Shown piece after piece: positions 1 through 6,127 of a stretch of DNA of 6,274 nt (position 1 is its first letter; the number at the start of each line of letters is the position of its first letter). Source of the stretch: CAZIPZ01 sp964541075 (GTDB lineage Bacteria > Acidobacteriota > Terriglobia > 20CM-2-55-15). The stretch covers positions 1 to 6,274 of the forward strand of contig CAZIPZ010000211.1 of the NCBI GenBank assembly GCA_964541075.1, written 5' to 3'. The position numbers were made by a program, and so were the translations under genes. A model generated the notes under the pieces. That model was given only the letters and a program-made list of their open reading frames with translations, did no database searches and was not told where the DNA came from.

Positions 1-78
1 CCTTTCGGCGTGCCGAAGGATATCACCACATCGAGCGCCGGCCAATGGAAGCGAGAAACCGGTAGTGTCTCAGTTTGA
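1..78 (+). CDS. Possible C-terminal end of an upstream gene (partial)
   Basis: Frame 1 is open from the window edge and gives 25 residues beginning PFGVPKDITTSSAGQWKRE and ending at a TGA at 76-78. Third codon positions are mostly G or C, as in the neighbouring genes, which favours this frame over frame 3 (stop at 63-65). The stop lies inside the palindrome at 61-92, so the natural C-terminus may have been changed by that element. The fragment is too short to assign a family, and it may not be coding at all. Confidence 0.27.
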   Translation, partial: PFGVPKDITTSSAGQWKRETGSVSV

Positions 79-92
79 ACTGAGACACTACC
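61..92. repeat. 32-bp palindrome, 15-bp perfect arms, flanked by 8-bp direct repeat
   Basis: The left arm GGTAGTGTCTCAGTT and right arm AACTGAGACACTACC are exact reverse complements separated by TG. The outer bases C60 and G93 also pair, giving 16-bp arms. The octamer CGAGAAAC occurs at 52-59 and again at 92-99, directly bracketing the palindrome like a target-site duplication. No T-tract follows, so it is not a typical intrinsic terminator. Possible readings are the fused terminal inverted repeats of a lost insertion sequence, a minimal MITE-like element, or a dyad operator upstream of the NTF2-like gene at 177. The structure is directly visible; the origin is inference. Confidence 0.85.
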
Positions 93-163
93 GAGAAACT
101 GCGTGGTCCTTCCTAAATATTCTGCTCTTCAACATTTCGTGGCAGAATACCCCAAGCCATTTC

Positions 164-168
164 AGGAG
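164..168 (+). promoter_or_regulatory. Ribosome binding site deciding the start at 177
   Basis: AGGAG lies 2 nt before the ATG at 171 but 8 nt before the in-frame ATG at 177. The second spacing is normal and the first is too short. Starting at 177 also gives a standard signal peptide beginning MKVRLF, comparable to MKRIIV in the paralogue at 5395. Confidence 0.65.
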
Positions 169-176
169 TCATGAAT

Positions 177-755
177 ATGAAAGTCCGACTTTTTGTTGTT
201 CTATTCATTTTGTGGAATTCAATGCCGGCTTTCTCTCAGGCCGTAAAGAAAGAGGATCCGGATGCTGCTGCGAAAAAGACGCAGGAGTTGGTGGAAGAAT
301 GGTTCCGAAGATGGAATGGGCTGGATGGAACGGCGGAAAGCGTGAATCGTTTTTTGGACTTATACGAGCCCAACGCGTTGCACTTGTCCGGCCCTTCGGA
401 AGGGCAGATCGGGCTTGTGTTTTACCAGGGCCACAAGCTTATCCAGAAGATGGCTGAGGATTTTTCAAAGACACATTCGGATATCAAGTATTCCATCGTT
501 ATGCAGACCGTAAAAGAGAAGACGGCGCCGTTGTTGAGCATTTCCACCACTCCGTGGGGTGACGCCGCTGCAGCAGTCGAATTCAGCGGCGGGTATACGG
601 AAAACAAGAAGCGATTTATGGTTTCCGGCGCGGTTTTCTTCGAGTTTGATGGAGGAAAAATTCGACGGCTCCGATTGTATTACGGCGCTGGAGAGAAGTT
701 TGAGGTGGTCGGCCCGCTGGCGCTCCAGTGGGCGGTTCGAAGAGTGCGATCTTGA
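177..755 (+). CDS. Secreted NTF2/SnoaL-like protein, copy 1
   Basis: This is a 192-residue protein of unknown function, probably exported by Sec and periplasmic or secreted. Residues 1-19 form a signal peptide (MKVRLF, hydrophobic core, then PAFS before Gln-Ala). The rest has the size and pattern of a single cone-shaped NTF2/SnoaL-like domain. A first helix carries EWFRRWNGL (W42, W46), then H-x-x-GP, KMAEDF (91-96), TPWG (125-128), and a closing strand pair around GAVFFEFDGGKIRRLRLYY. The protein at 5395 shares all these blocks in the same order with nearly equal spacing, so the two are paralogues. The fold assignment comes from this pattern and is moderate; an enzymatic role cannot be claimed. 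It is separated from the next gene by 186 nt containing a weak terminator-like hairpin and a strong promoter, so it is probably its own transcription unit. The start at 177 is preferred over 171 on ribosome-binding-site spacing. Confidence 0.8.
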   Translation: MKVRLFVVLFILWNSMPAFSQAVKKEDPDAAAKKTQELVEEWFRRWNGLDGTAESVNRFLDLYEPNALHLSGPSEGQIGLVFYQGHKLIQKMAEDFSKTHSDIKYSIVMQTVKEKTAPLLSISTTPWGDAAAAVEFSGGYTENKKRFMVSGAVFFEFDGGKIRRLRLYYGAGEKFEVVGPLALQWAVRRVRS

Positions 756-778
756 ACAGCGCCGTCTGATTAGTTTCT

Positions 779-798
779 TGTGCAAAAGCGCATTTTTT
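779..798 (+). terminator. Weak intrinsic terminator-like hairpin
   Basis: TGTGC (779-783) can pair with GCGCA (788-792), with one G-T wobble, around an AAAA loop. Six T residues follow directly (793-798). The stem is only 5 bp, so termination would be partial at best. The position, 23 nt after the stop of the NTF2-like gene and upstream of a good promoter, fits a transcription-unit boundary. Confidence 0.4.
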
Positions 799-860
799 CA
801 CTCCAAACCAACATTTTCCTACCTCGCCTTTATAGATACAAGTAACTGATACCAAAAAAC

Positions 861-889
861 TTGACAATTGTTGATGTGGGATTTTTAAT
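861..889 (+). promoter_or_regulatory. Predicted sigma70-type promoter for the DUF1549-DUF1501 operon
   Basis: A perfect -35 box TTGACA (861-866) is followed after exactly 17 nt by TTTAAT (884-889), which matches the -10 consensus at five of six positions. The surroundings are AT-rich compared with the coding regions. Transcription would start near 895-897, leaving a leader of about 45 nt before the ATG at 942. No operator dyad was noticed around it. Confidence 0.7.
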
Positions 890-941
890 GCGTACAGCTG
901 TTCAACCGCCAAACCAAAGAAGTGTATAGACGGAGGTCGGA

Positions 942-2879
942 ATGACACGGATATCCGTTATTTCCTGGACAATACTGCTGTGCGCATCGCTTTCCCTATT
1001 CGCCCAAAGCACCCAGCAAAAGGACAAGCCGATGACACCATCGGGCTTGGATAGAGCCGAGCAGTTTGAGGATGCCCACAAGAGTTTGCTGACGCCGCAA
1101 TCCGATAAAAGCAAGGATGTCGGGCGCTTCACGGAGCAGGTGGCCAAGCCGGCGCCAGGCGCATCCAGCGGCGCCGAAATGGTGCGCAAGAACTTTATTG
1201 ATGACCACATCTTCGGCCGGATCGAGAAGGACGGCATTCCGCACGCGGACCTTAGCAGCGACGAAGAGTTCATTCGTAGGGTCTATCTCGATTCACAAGG
1301 ACTCTTACCGACCGCCGACGCAGTCAAGGCGTTCGTTGCGAGCAAGGACCCTGAAAAGCGAGACAAGTTGATTGACTCGCTGATCGGTACAGAGGAATTC
1401 GCTGAACAGTGGGCATGGTTCTGGGGCGACCTCTTTCGAACCATGGGATATTCGGGCCCGAAGAATGCGTTTCAGTTTTACACAAAGGAGTGGTTGAAAC
1501 TGGATCGTCCGTATAACGAGACGGTGGCCGACATGATTACGAGCGTTTCTAAGGGTCACGCCTCGGTTCCCCAACTCGCGTTTCTCGGTCGAATCTTGCG
1601 CAACTCGGGTCTAAAGGGTCGCACGCCGACCGACTGGTACAACTACAGCGCAACGACGAATCGTTTGGATGCTCTGGATGAAATGACGGTCGAGATCGGA
1701 CGCATTTTTCTCGGCATCAACATGGATTGCATTTCCTGCCACGATGGCGCCGGTCACCTCGAGCCGATCAATTTGTTTCTGTCCGACCGAACACGGAAAG
1801 AATTTTCCCAGCAGTCCGCCTTCCTGGGACGCTTACGCCTGCTAGGCGACTACAACGGCCAGAACTCCGACAGCATCATGGATGACCTGGCCAAGGGCTA
1901 CGACACGAAGGACGATGCTCCATGGTTTTCTGAAAGCGAGACGAAATTCCCCAGAACCGGGGATACCTACGAACCGACATTCATTCTGACCGGAGAGAAG
2001 CCGCGTCCGGGCGCAAACCCGCGGAAGGAACTGGCTCGCATGGTGACAACAAACCCGCAGTTCGCCCGCGCGACAGCGAATCTGATCTGGGGAAAGCTGA
2101 TGACGGTCGGTTTTGTTGAGCCGTTTGACGGATTTGATCTGGCGCGAATCGATCCGAAAAATCCGCCTCCGAAGCCATGGACGATTCAGCCCACGAACCC
2201 AGAATTGTTGGAAGCTATTGCCGCAGACTTCAGGAGTCACAATCACAGCATCCATCACTTGATGAAGACCATCATGAAGTCCGCGGCCTATCAGTTGTCC
2301 TCGAAGTTTTCGGGCGAGTGGAAGGACGCATACATCTCTTACTATCCGCGAAAATACGTGCGTGTCATGACGGGAGCTGAGGTTATCGACACGGTGGCGC
2401 AAGCGACGGGAAGGCCGTTCAAGTTTCCGTTCAGCGGAACCGAAGTGCAACGCGTCAAGCAGCTCACCGACCTGGCGGACGTCGGGGCCGGCCTGAAGGA
2501 CGGTATTAAACAGGCCACGGGCGAGGTTGTCGATGTTGCGAGCATCATGGGGAGCTTCTTTCAAAACAATCGCGAGACTCCGGTCGGCATTGGAAACAAG
2601 GCAACACCTCTGCAAGCGATGCTCATGATGAGTGTTCCTCTGGTTAATGATCGGGTGCTTGCTGACAAAGGCAGCCAAGTACAGCAATTGCTGGAGTCCG
2701 GTCGGACGAACGCACAAGTGGTCGACGAACTCTACTTGTCGACGCTATCACGATGGCCCACGGATACGGAGAAGAAGTGGGCGCTAGAGACGCTGGGTTT
2801 CGATAAGGATCGGACACAGGCCGCCCAGGATCTCCAGTGGACGCTGTTAAATGGTCCGGAATTTCTTCTGAACTATTAG
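942..2879 (+). CDS. Secreted DUF1549/DUF1553 protein with one c-type heme motif
   Basis: This 645-residue protein is predicted to act outside the cytoplasm; its reaction is unknown. A Sec signal peptide ends near residue 21 (SLFA, then Gln). A linker carries EQFEDAHK (40-47). DUF1549 (PSCyt2) spans about 84-290, with RRVYLDSQGLLPT, the Trp-rich EQWAWFWGDLFR and a CISCH motif at 263-267. DUF1553 (PSD1) follows from about 360 (PRKELARMVTTNP) through MTGAEVIDTVAQATG (476-490) to a C-terminal LYLSTLSRWPTDTEK block. CISCH is the only CXXCH, and the only other cysteine seen is in the signal peptide, so one covalent heme is expected. The N-terminal PSCyt1 cytochrome domain found in many planctomycete relatives is absent. 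GGAGG at 932-936 lies 5 nt before the ATG. The DUF1501 gene begins 16 nt downstream, the usual partner for this family. Family assignment is firm; function is not. Confidence 0.93.
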   Translation: MTRISVISWTILLCASLSLFAQSTQQKDKPMTPSGLDRAEQFEDAHKSLLTPQSDKSKDVGRFTEQVAKPAPGASSGAEMVRKNFIDDHIFGRIEKDGIPHADLSSDEEFIRRVYLDSQGLLPTADAVKAFVASKDPEKRDKLIDSLIGTEEFAEQWAWFWGDLFRTMGYSGPKNAFQFYTKEWLKLDRPYNETVADMITSVSKGHASVPQLAFLGRILRNSGLKGRTPTDWYNYSATTNRLDALDEMTVEIGRIFLGINMDCISCHDGAGHLEPINLFLSDRTRKEFSQQSAFLGRLRLLGDYNGQNSDSIMDDLAKGYDTKDDAPWFSESETKFPRTGDTYEPTFILTGEKPRPGANPRKELARMVTTNPQFARATANLIWGKLMTVGFVEPFDGFDLARIDPKNPPPKPWTIQPTNPELLEAIAADFRSHNHSIHHLMKTIMKSAAYQLSSKFSGEWKDAYISYYPRKYVRVMTGAEVIDTVAQATGRPFKFPFSGTEVQRVKQLTDLADVGAGLKDGIKQATGEVVDVASIMGSFFQNNRETPVGIGNKATPLQAMLMMSVPLVNDRVLADKGSQVQQLLESGRTNAQVVDELYLSTLSRWPTDTEKKWALETLGFDKDRTQAAQDLQWTLLNGPEFLLNY

Positions 2880-2895
2880 CGAGGGCTAAAACATC

Positions 2896-4344
2896 ATGGA
2901 ACGACGGCTGATCAATATATTACCTACGCGAAGGGACGTCCTGAAGTGGGGCGGACTGGCGCTTGCCGGTACGTGCGTCGACCGTCTCGTATGGCCCCTA
3001 AAGGTGCAAGCCGCAGGCAAGGTGACGCCTCGATCAACTGCACGAAATTGCATTTTCATTGAGATGGCTGGAGCCATCAGTCCGATGGACTGCTGGGATT
3101 TCAAGCAGACCCAGTACACGCCGAAGGATTTGGACGTCAAAAAGATCGGTTCCGAAGTGCGCCTCTCTAAATTGAAAGCTACTGCACAGTCTTCTGAAGC
3201 CGTCCTCTCGAAAACATTGTTCCCTCAGTTGATCGATCAGATGCACCGCGTGTCGCTGGTTCGGTCGATGCGGGCAATCGGTCTTCTCCATTTCAATGGC
3301 CAGTATCACACCCAGGCTGGACGTCCGATCAGTCCTGTGGCCCGAGAGATTCCGGCATGGGGTTCCGTGGTGGCCTATGAGTTGGACTCTCAAAGACGCG
3401 ACTCCGACACGTTTCCCACGTACATCAGCACCTCGGTCGCGAAAGCGATAGCAGGCTCCATCGGATCGGGATTTCTTCCGGCGCGTTTTTCAGCTGTGGA
3501 CCTTGACACCACCGGTGTTTTCGATGCATTCGGGGGAGACAGCACCGGAGTGAATCGCGTTCTGGAACAGCGATGGAATCATCTGGCCGCGTTGTCGGAA
3601 CTTCGCGAGAGCGAACGTTCTTCCATTGGCTCCAAGGCGGTCGACTACCGAAGGTACTACCAGGACGCGTACAGAATCCTGAACGATCAGCGTTGGTCTA
3701 AGGCGTTCCGAGCAACCGATGAAGAGAAGAAGCGTTACGGCGATGACGAGTACGGTCTGGGCCTGATTCTTGCCAGGAACCTGATATCTGCCGATGCCGG
3801 CACGCGTTTGGTTTATGTGTACGACGGCGATCGCTGGGATCAGCACAAATACATTTTCGATCGATACAAGGATCCGAAGCTCAACCATTACGCGAATTGC
3901 GCTAGGTTCGATAAGGGATTCGTCAGTCTTCTGACGGATCTTGCATCGATGCCCGGAAAGGCGCCCGGCAAGACATTGCTGGACGAGACCTTGATCGTCG
4001 CAACGAGTGAGTTTGGCCGCACGCCCCAAATGAACCCATCTCTTGGACGCGACCACTGGCGCTTTGCCTATACGTCCCTTTTTGCAGGAGGCGGAGTCAA
4101 GGGCGGACGGATTCTCGGCATGACTGATGACGTCGGCGGCTACGTGCTCGACACGGGCTGGAAGCATGATGAACAGCCTTGGATGGACAACATTGTGGCG
4201 ACCATCTATTCGGCCTTAGGCGTCGACTGGACGAAGCGGATTGACAACACACCTTCGGGCCGAGCATACGATTACACGCAAACCGCTCCGCTCGGCGGAT
4301 CCGAATTCATCAGCAATGATGAAATCGGTGAGTTGTTTGCATAA
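2896..4344 (+). CDS. Tat-exported DUF1501 family protein
   Basis: This 482-residue protein belongs to DUF1501, part of the alkaline phosphatase/sulfatase superfamily; no reaction is established for it. The N-terminus carries a twin-arginine signal, TRRDVLKWGGLALAG (11-25), so it is probably folded, perhaps with metal, before export. Family blocks in order are EMAGAISPMDCWDFK (56-70, canonical form L-x-GG-x-S-x-x-D-T-F-D), LVRSMRAIGLLHFNGQYHTQAG, WGSVVAYEL, DRWDQH (312-317, usually W-D-T-H), SEFGRTP (371-377), GRDHW (384-388) and AGGGVKGGRILGMTDD. The first block is divergent: the GG pair is replaced by A-G-A and DTFD by D-C-W-D, but S62, D65 and D68 remain. Length is normal for the family. 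It starts 16 nt after the DUF1549/DUF1553 gene behind a modest GAGGG site (2881-2885), so the two are almost certainly co-transcribed and probably work together. Confidence 0.93.
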   Translation: MERRLINILPTRRDVLKWGGLALAGTCVDRLVWPLKVQAAGKVTPRSTARNCIFIEMAGAISPMDCWDFKQTQYTPKDLDVKKIGSEVRLSKLKATAQSSEAVLSKTLFPQLIDQMHRVSLVRSMRAIGLLHFNGQYHTQAGRPISPVAREIPAWGSVVAYELDSQRRDSDTFPTYISTSVAKAIAGSIGSGFLPARFSAVDLDTTGVFDAFGGDSTGVNRVLEQRWNHLAALSELRESERSSIGSKAVDYRRYYQDAYRILNDQRWSKAFRATDEEKKRYGDDEYGLGLILARNLISADAGTRLVYVYDGDRWDQHKYIFDRYKDPKLNHYANCARFDKGFVSLLTDLASMPGKAPGKTLLDETLIVATSEFGRTPQMNPSLGRDHWRFAYTSLFAGGGVKGGRILGMTDDVGGYVLDTGWKHDEQPWMDNIVATIYSALGVDWTKRIDNTPSGRAYDYTQTAPLGGSEFISNDEIGELFA

Positions 4345-4417
4345 AACATGCACGCAGCGCGGTTGAACGCTAGCAGGGCCAATCGCGCAGCTAACCATTA
4401 AAACACGATGCTTCGCC

Positions 4418-4423
4418 AAGGAG
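4418..4423 (+). promoter_or_regulatory. Ribosome binding site deciding the start at 4429
   Basis: AAGGAG lies 5 nt before the ATG at 4429. An in-frame ATG at 4408 would place this site inside the gene and has no comparable site upstream. Starting at 4429 yields a compact signal peptide beginning MRQKVCAIVVV. Confidence 0.75.
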
Positions 4424-4428
4424 AATCC

Positions 4429-5301
4429 ATGCGCCAGAAAGTATGCGCCATCGTTGTCGTTTCTTTATTAATGAGCGTGCTCGGTATGGCTCAGACTGCT
4501 CCGGACGGTATGTCGCTCGTTCCAGCAGGCGAGTTCTGGATGGGCCGGGTCCATATGTTCTTCTGGGATGAGATTCATTGGACGGACCGCGATCGCCTCG
4601 ACGATCAGCCGTCGCGGCAAATCTCCTTGGATGCGTTCTATATGGATAAATACGAGGTGACAAACGCCGACTATCAGCGTTTCACGAACACCACATCGCA
4701 TCGTCGCCCATGGCACTGGCCCGGTGGGCAGGTCACTGCCGCGCTCGAAAAACTTCCGGTTTACAACGTCGATTGGAATGACGCCGTCGCCTATTGCACG
4801 TGGGCTGGTAAACGCCTGCCGACTGAAGCCGAATGGGAGAAGGCTGCCCGTGGAGGTCTTGATCGCAAGTTATATCCATGGGGCGACGAGATCGGCGTCA
4901 ATGACTATGTCGGCATGAACTCTGTTTTGGCCGCTCGCCGGCGTGATCCAAGTGAAAAAAAGATGGCGCACTACAACGCGCCAAACGGGCCTACCCAGGT
5001 TGGTTCGTTTCCGCCAAATGGCTACGACCTATACGATGTGATCGGCAATGTGTGGGAGTGGGTGTCGGATTGGTACGATCGTGACTACTATGTTCTCGCA
5101 CCCTTGAAAAATCCAAAGGGTCCGGACACTGGAATATATCGGGTGACTCGCGGAGGCGGATGGACCGGCGGTGAAAACCTGCCAAAGCGAAGCACGTTGG
5201 GTGTTCATTACCGAAGCTATAGCGAAGACTCTCAGTTGAGCAATGCCATCGGATTCCGATGCGCAAAGTCTGCTGACGCGTCATCTCAAACAAAACCCTG
5301 A
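4429..5301 (+). CDS. Secreted SUMF1/FGE-fold protein lacking the catalytic cysteines
   Basis: This 290-residue protein is a single SUMF1 (formylglycine-generating-enzyme sulfatase) domain behind a Sec signal peptide (cleavage likely after GMA, before Gln-Thr). Domain hallmarks are MSLVPAGEFWMG, DAFYMDKYEVTNADYQRF, PVYNVDWNDAVAYCTWAGKRLPTEAEWEKAARGG split across about 112-142 (GKRLPTEAEWE at 127-137), YPWGD, GNVWEWVSDWYD (206-217), RGGGW (241-245) and the terminal GFRC (275-278). True FGEs carry a catalytic cysteine pair just after RGGSW. Here that segment reads WTGGENLPKRSTLGVHYR and has no cysteine, so sulfatase activation is unlikely. Related cysteine-less members include EgtB-type enzymes and proteins that use the fold as a lectin-like binding domain; a structural or ligand-binding role is plausible but inferred. 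It begins 84 nt after the DUF1501 gene with no convincing terminator between, so co-transcription is likely. Confidence 0.9.
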   Translation: MRQKVCAIVVVSLLMSVLGMAQTAPDGMSLVPAGEFWMGRVHMFFWDEIHWTDRDRLDDQPSRQISLDAFYMDKYEVTNADYQRFTNTTSHRRPWHWPGGQVTAALEKLPVYNVDWNDAVAYCTWAGKRLPTEAEWEKAARGGLDRKLYPWGDEIGVNDYVGMNSVLAARRRDPSEKKMAHYNAPNGPTQVGSFPPNGYDLYDVIGNVWEWVSDWYDRDYYVLAPLKNPKGPDTGIYRVTRGGGWTGGENLPKRSTLGVHYRSYSEDSQLSNAIGFRCAKSADASSQTKP

Positions 5302-5394
5302 AAGTAATGTGTTTTTTGTCCGGTTTGCGCGGATCATAAGGCTGTCTAACGCTGCGCCAATTTATAAGTTGTAGGTGACGTCGGAGGTCATCAT

Positions 5395-6039
5395 ATGAAA
5401 CGAATCATCGTGTTGGGCGCGATCCTCGCACTCAGTGGCACGAACCTTTTTGCACAGGTTGGGAAGCCTCCCACACCGGCCACTCCCAAGAGTGCTCCGG
5501 GCGGCGCGCAACAGGCGTTACAGGCGGTTGCCGAAGCTGCCGCTGACAAGGCTGCTGCAGACCGGAAAAAAGAAGTCATGGAACTGGTCCGCGAATGGTT
5601 TATCCGCTGGAACGGTCTGGCCGAGAATACGCCCGAGGCCATCGAAAGATTTGTTGAGCTTTATCGCCCTGACGGCAGCCACGAAATGGGTCCCGGCGAA
5701 AAACAGACGGGCGGTCCGGTTGCTTATAGAGGCGCAACCCTCATCCGGAAAATGGCTGAAGATTTCGCCAGGAAATGGGAGGACGTTGCTTACCTGATCT
5801 CAACCAGAACAGCGGCTGAGAAGACGTTCGAAGTGATTGCAGTCGCCGAAACGCCATGGGGCGCCACAGATCTGTCGGTTGAATACAAAGGTGGACAAAC
5901 GGACCGGCAAAGTAAGAAACGCTACGCAATCCAAGGCGCCGCCTTTTTTGAAATCGAAAACGGTAAGATCACCAGAACCCGTTTGTATATTCCGAGAGAA
6001 GAATGGACCGAGGTGACCGGCCCATTCAAAGTTATGTAA
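5395..6039 (+). CDS. Secreted NTF2/SnoaL-like protein, copy 2
   Basis: This 214-residue protein is a paralogue of the one at 177-755. A Sec signal peptide ends near residue 20 (NLFA, then Gln). A Pro/Ala/Gln-rich, then Ala/Lys-rich segment (about 24-60) follows, probably a flexible linker running into a helix; this extension is much shorter in copy 1. The NTF2-like domain has EWFIRWNGL (67-75), H-x-M-GP, KMAEDF (119-124), TPWG (153-156) and GAAFFEIENGKITRTRLYI. The distance from KMAEDF to TPWG is 34 residues in both copies. GGAGGT at 5383-5388 lies 6 nt before the ATG. It follows the SUMF1-fold gene by 93 nt and precedes the next gene by 88 nt. No strong promoter was found in either gap, so read-through from the upstream operon is possible. 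The fold is inferred from pattern; no enzymatic function can be assigned. Confidence 0.85.
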   Translation: MKRIIVLGAILALSGTNLFAQVGKPPTPATPKSAPGGAQQALQAVAEAAADKAAADRKKEVMELVREWFIRWNGLAENTPEAIERFVELYRPDGSHEMGPGEKQTGGPVAYRGATLIRKMAEDFARKWEDVAYLISTRTAAEKTFEVIAVAETPWGATDLSVEYKGGQTDRQSKKRYAIQGAAFFEIENGKITRTRLYIPREEWTEVTGPFKVM

Positions 6040-6106
6040 GGATTTTCGGCCGCTGTTGACGCTTAAACTCATAGCTATGTTGGAATTGGAACCTGATCAA
6101 GGAGTG

Positions 6107-6126
6107 TTGAACCTGAGGAGGTTCGA
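6107..6126 (+). promoter_or_regulatory. Hairpin enclosing the ribosome binding site of the last gene
   Basis: TTGAACCT (6107-6114) pairs with AGGTTCGA (6119-6126), with one T-G wobble, around a GAGG tetraloop. The Shine-Dalgarno sequence GAGGAGG (6115-6121) lies in the loop and 3' arm, 6 nt before the ATG at 6128. If formed in mRNA, the hairpin would partly mask the ribosome binding site. GAACCTGA of the left arm is also present at 6089-6096, 20 nt upstream, as a direct repeat. Whether it regulates translation is inference. Confidence 0.45.
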
Positions 6127-6127
6127 A

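Noticed and set aside
1..19. Hairpin-forming CCTTTCGGC / GCCGAAGG at the window edge
   Set aside because: It has a bulge and a 2-nt loop with no T-tract after it, and probably falls within coding sequence; the left context is missing.
391..405. Palindrome GCCCTTCGGAAGGGC as a possible terminator or operator
   Set aside because: It encodes GPSEG within the NTF2-like gene and has no T-tract. It is probably incidental.
65..457. 130-codon open frame on the + strand overlapping the NTF2-like gene
   Set aside because: It runs in another frame across the palindrome and the N-terminal half of the gene at 177. It has no ribosome binding site and no recognisable domain.
1842..2717. Long open frame (291 codons) on the - strand
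   Set aside because: It lies wholly within the DUF1549/DUF1553 gene, has an Arg/Leu/His-rich composition typical of an antisense shadow, and shows no domain.
3490..4167. 225-codon open frame on the - strand
   Set aside because: It is antisense to the well-conserved DUF1501 gene, with no family resemblance or independent signals.
4429..5301. Annotation as an active formylglycine-generating enzyme (sulfatase activator)
   Set aside because: The two catalytic cysteines after the RGG-x-W motif are absent and no sulfatase is present in the window.
5302..5394. TATAAG (5363-5368) as a -10 box before the second NTF2-like gene
   Set aside because: No -35-like hexamer lies at a suitable distance. The run of T near 5311-5316 also lacks a GC stem, so no terminator is called there.
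6056..6081. TTGACG followed by TATGTT as a promoter for the last gene
   Set aside because: The spacer is only 14 nt, and no good -10 hexamer occurs at 16-18 nt.
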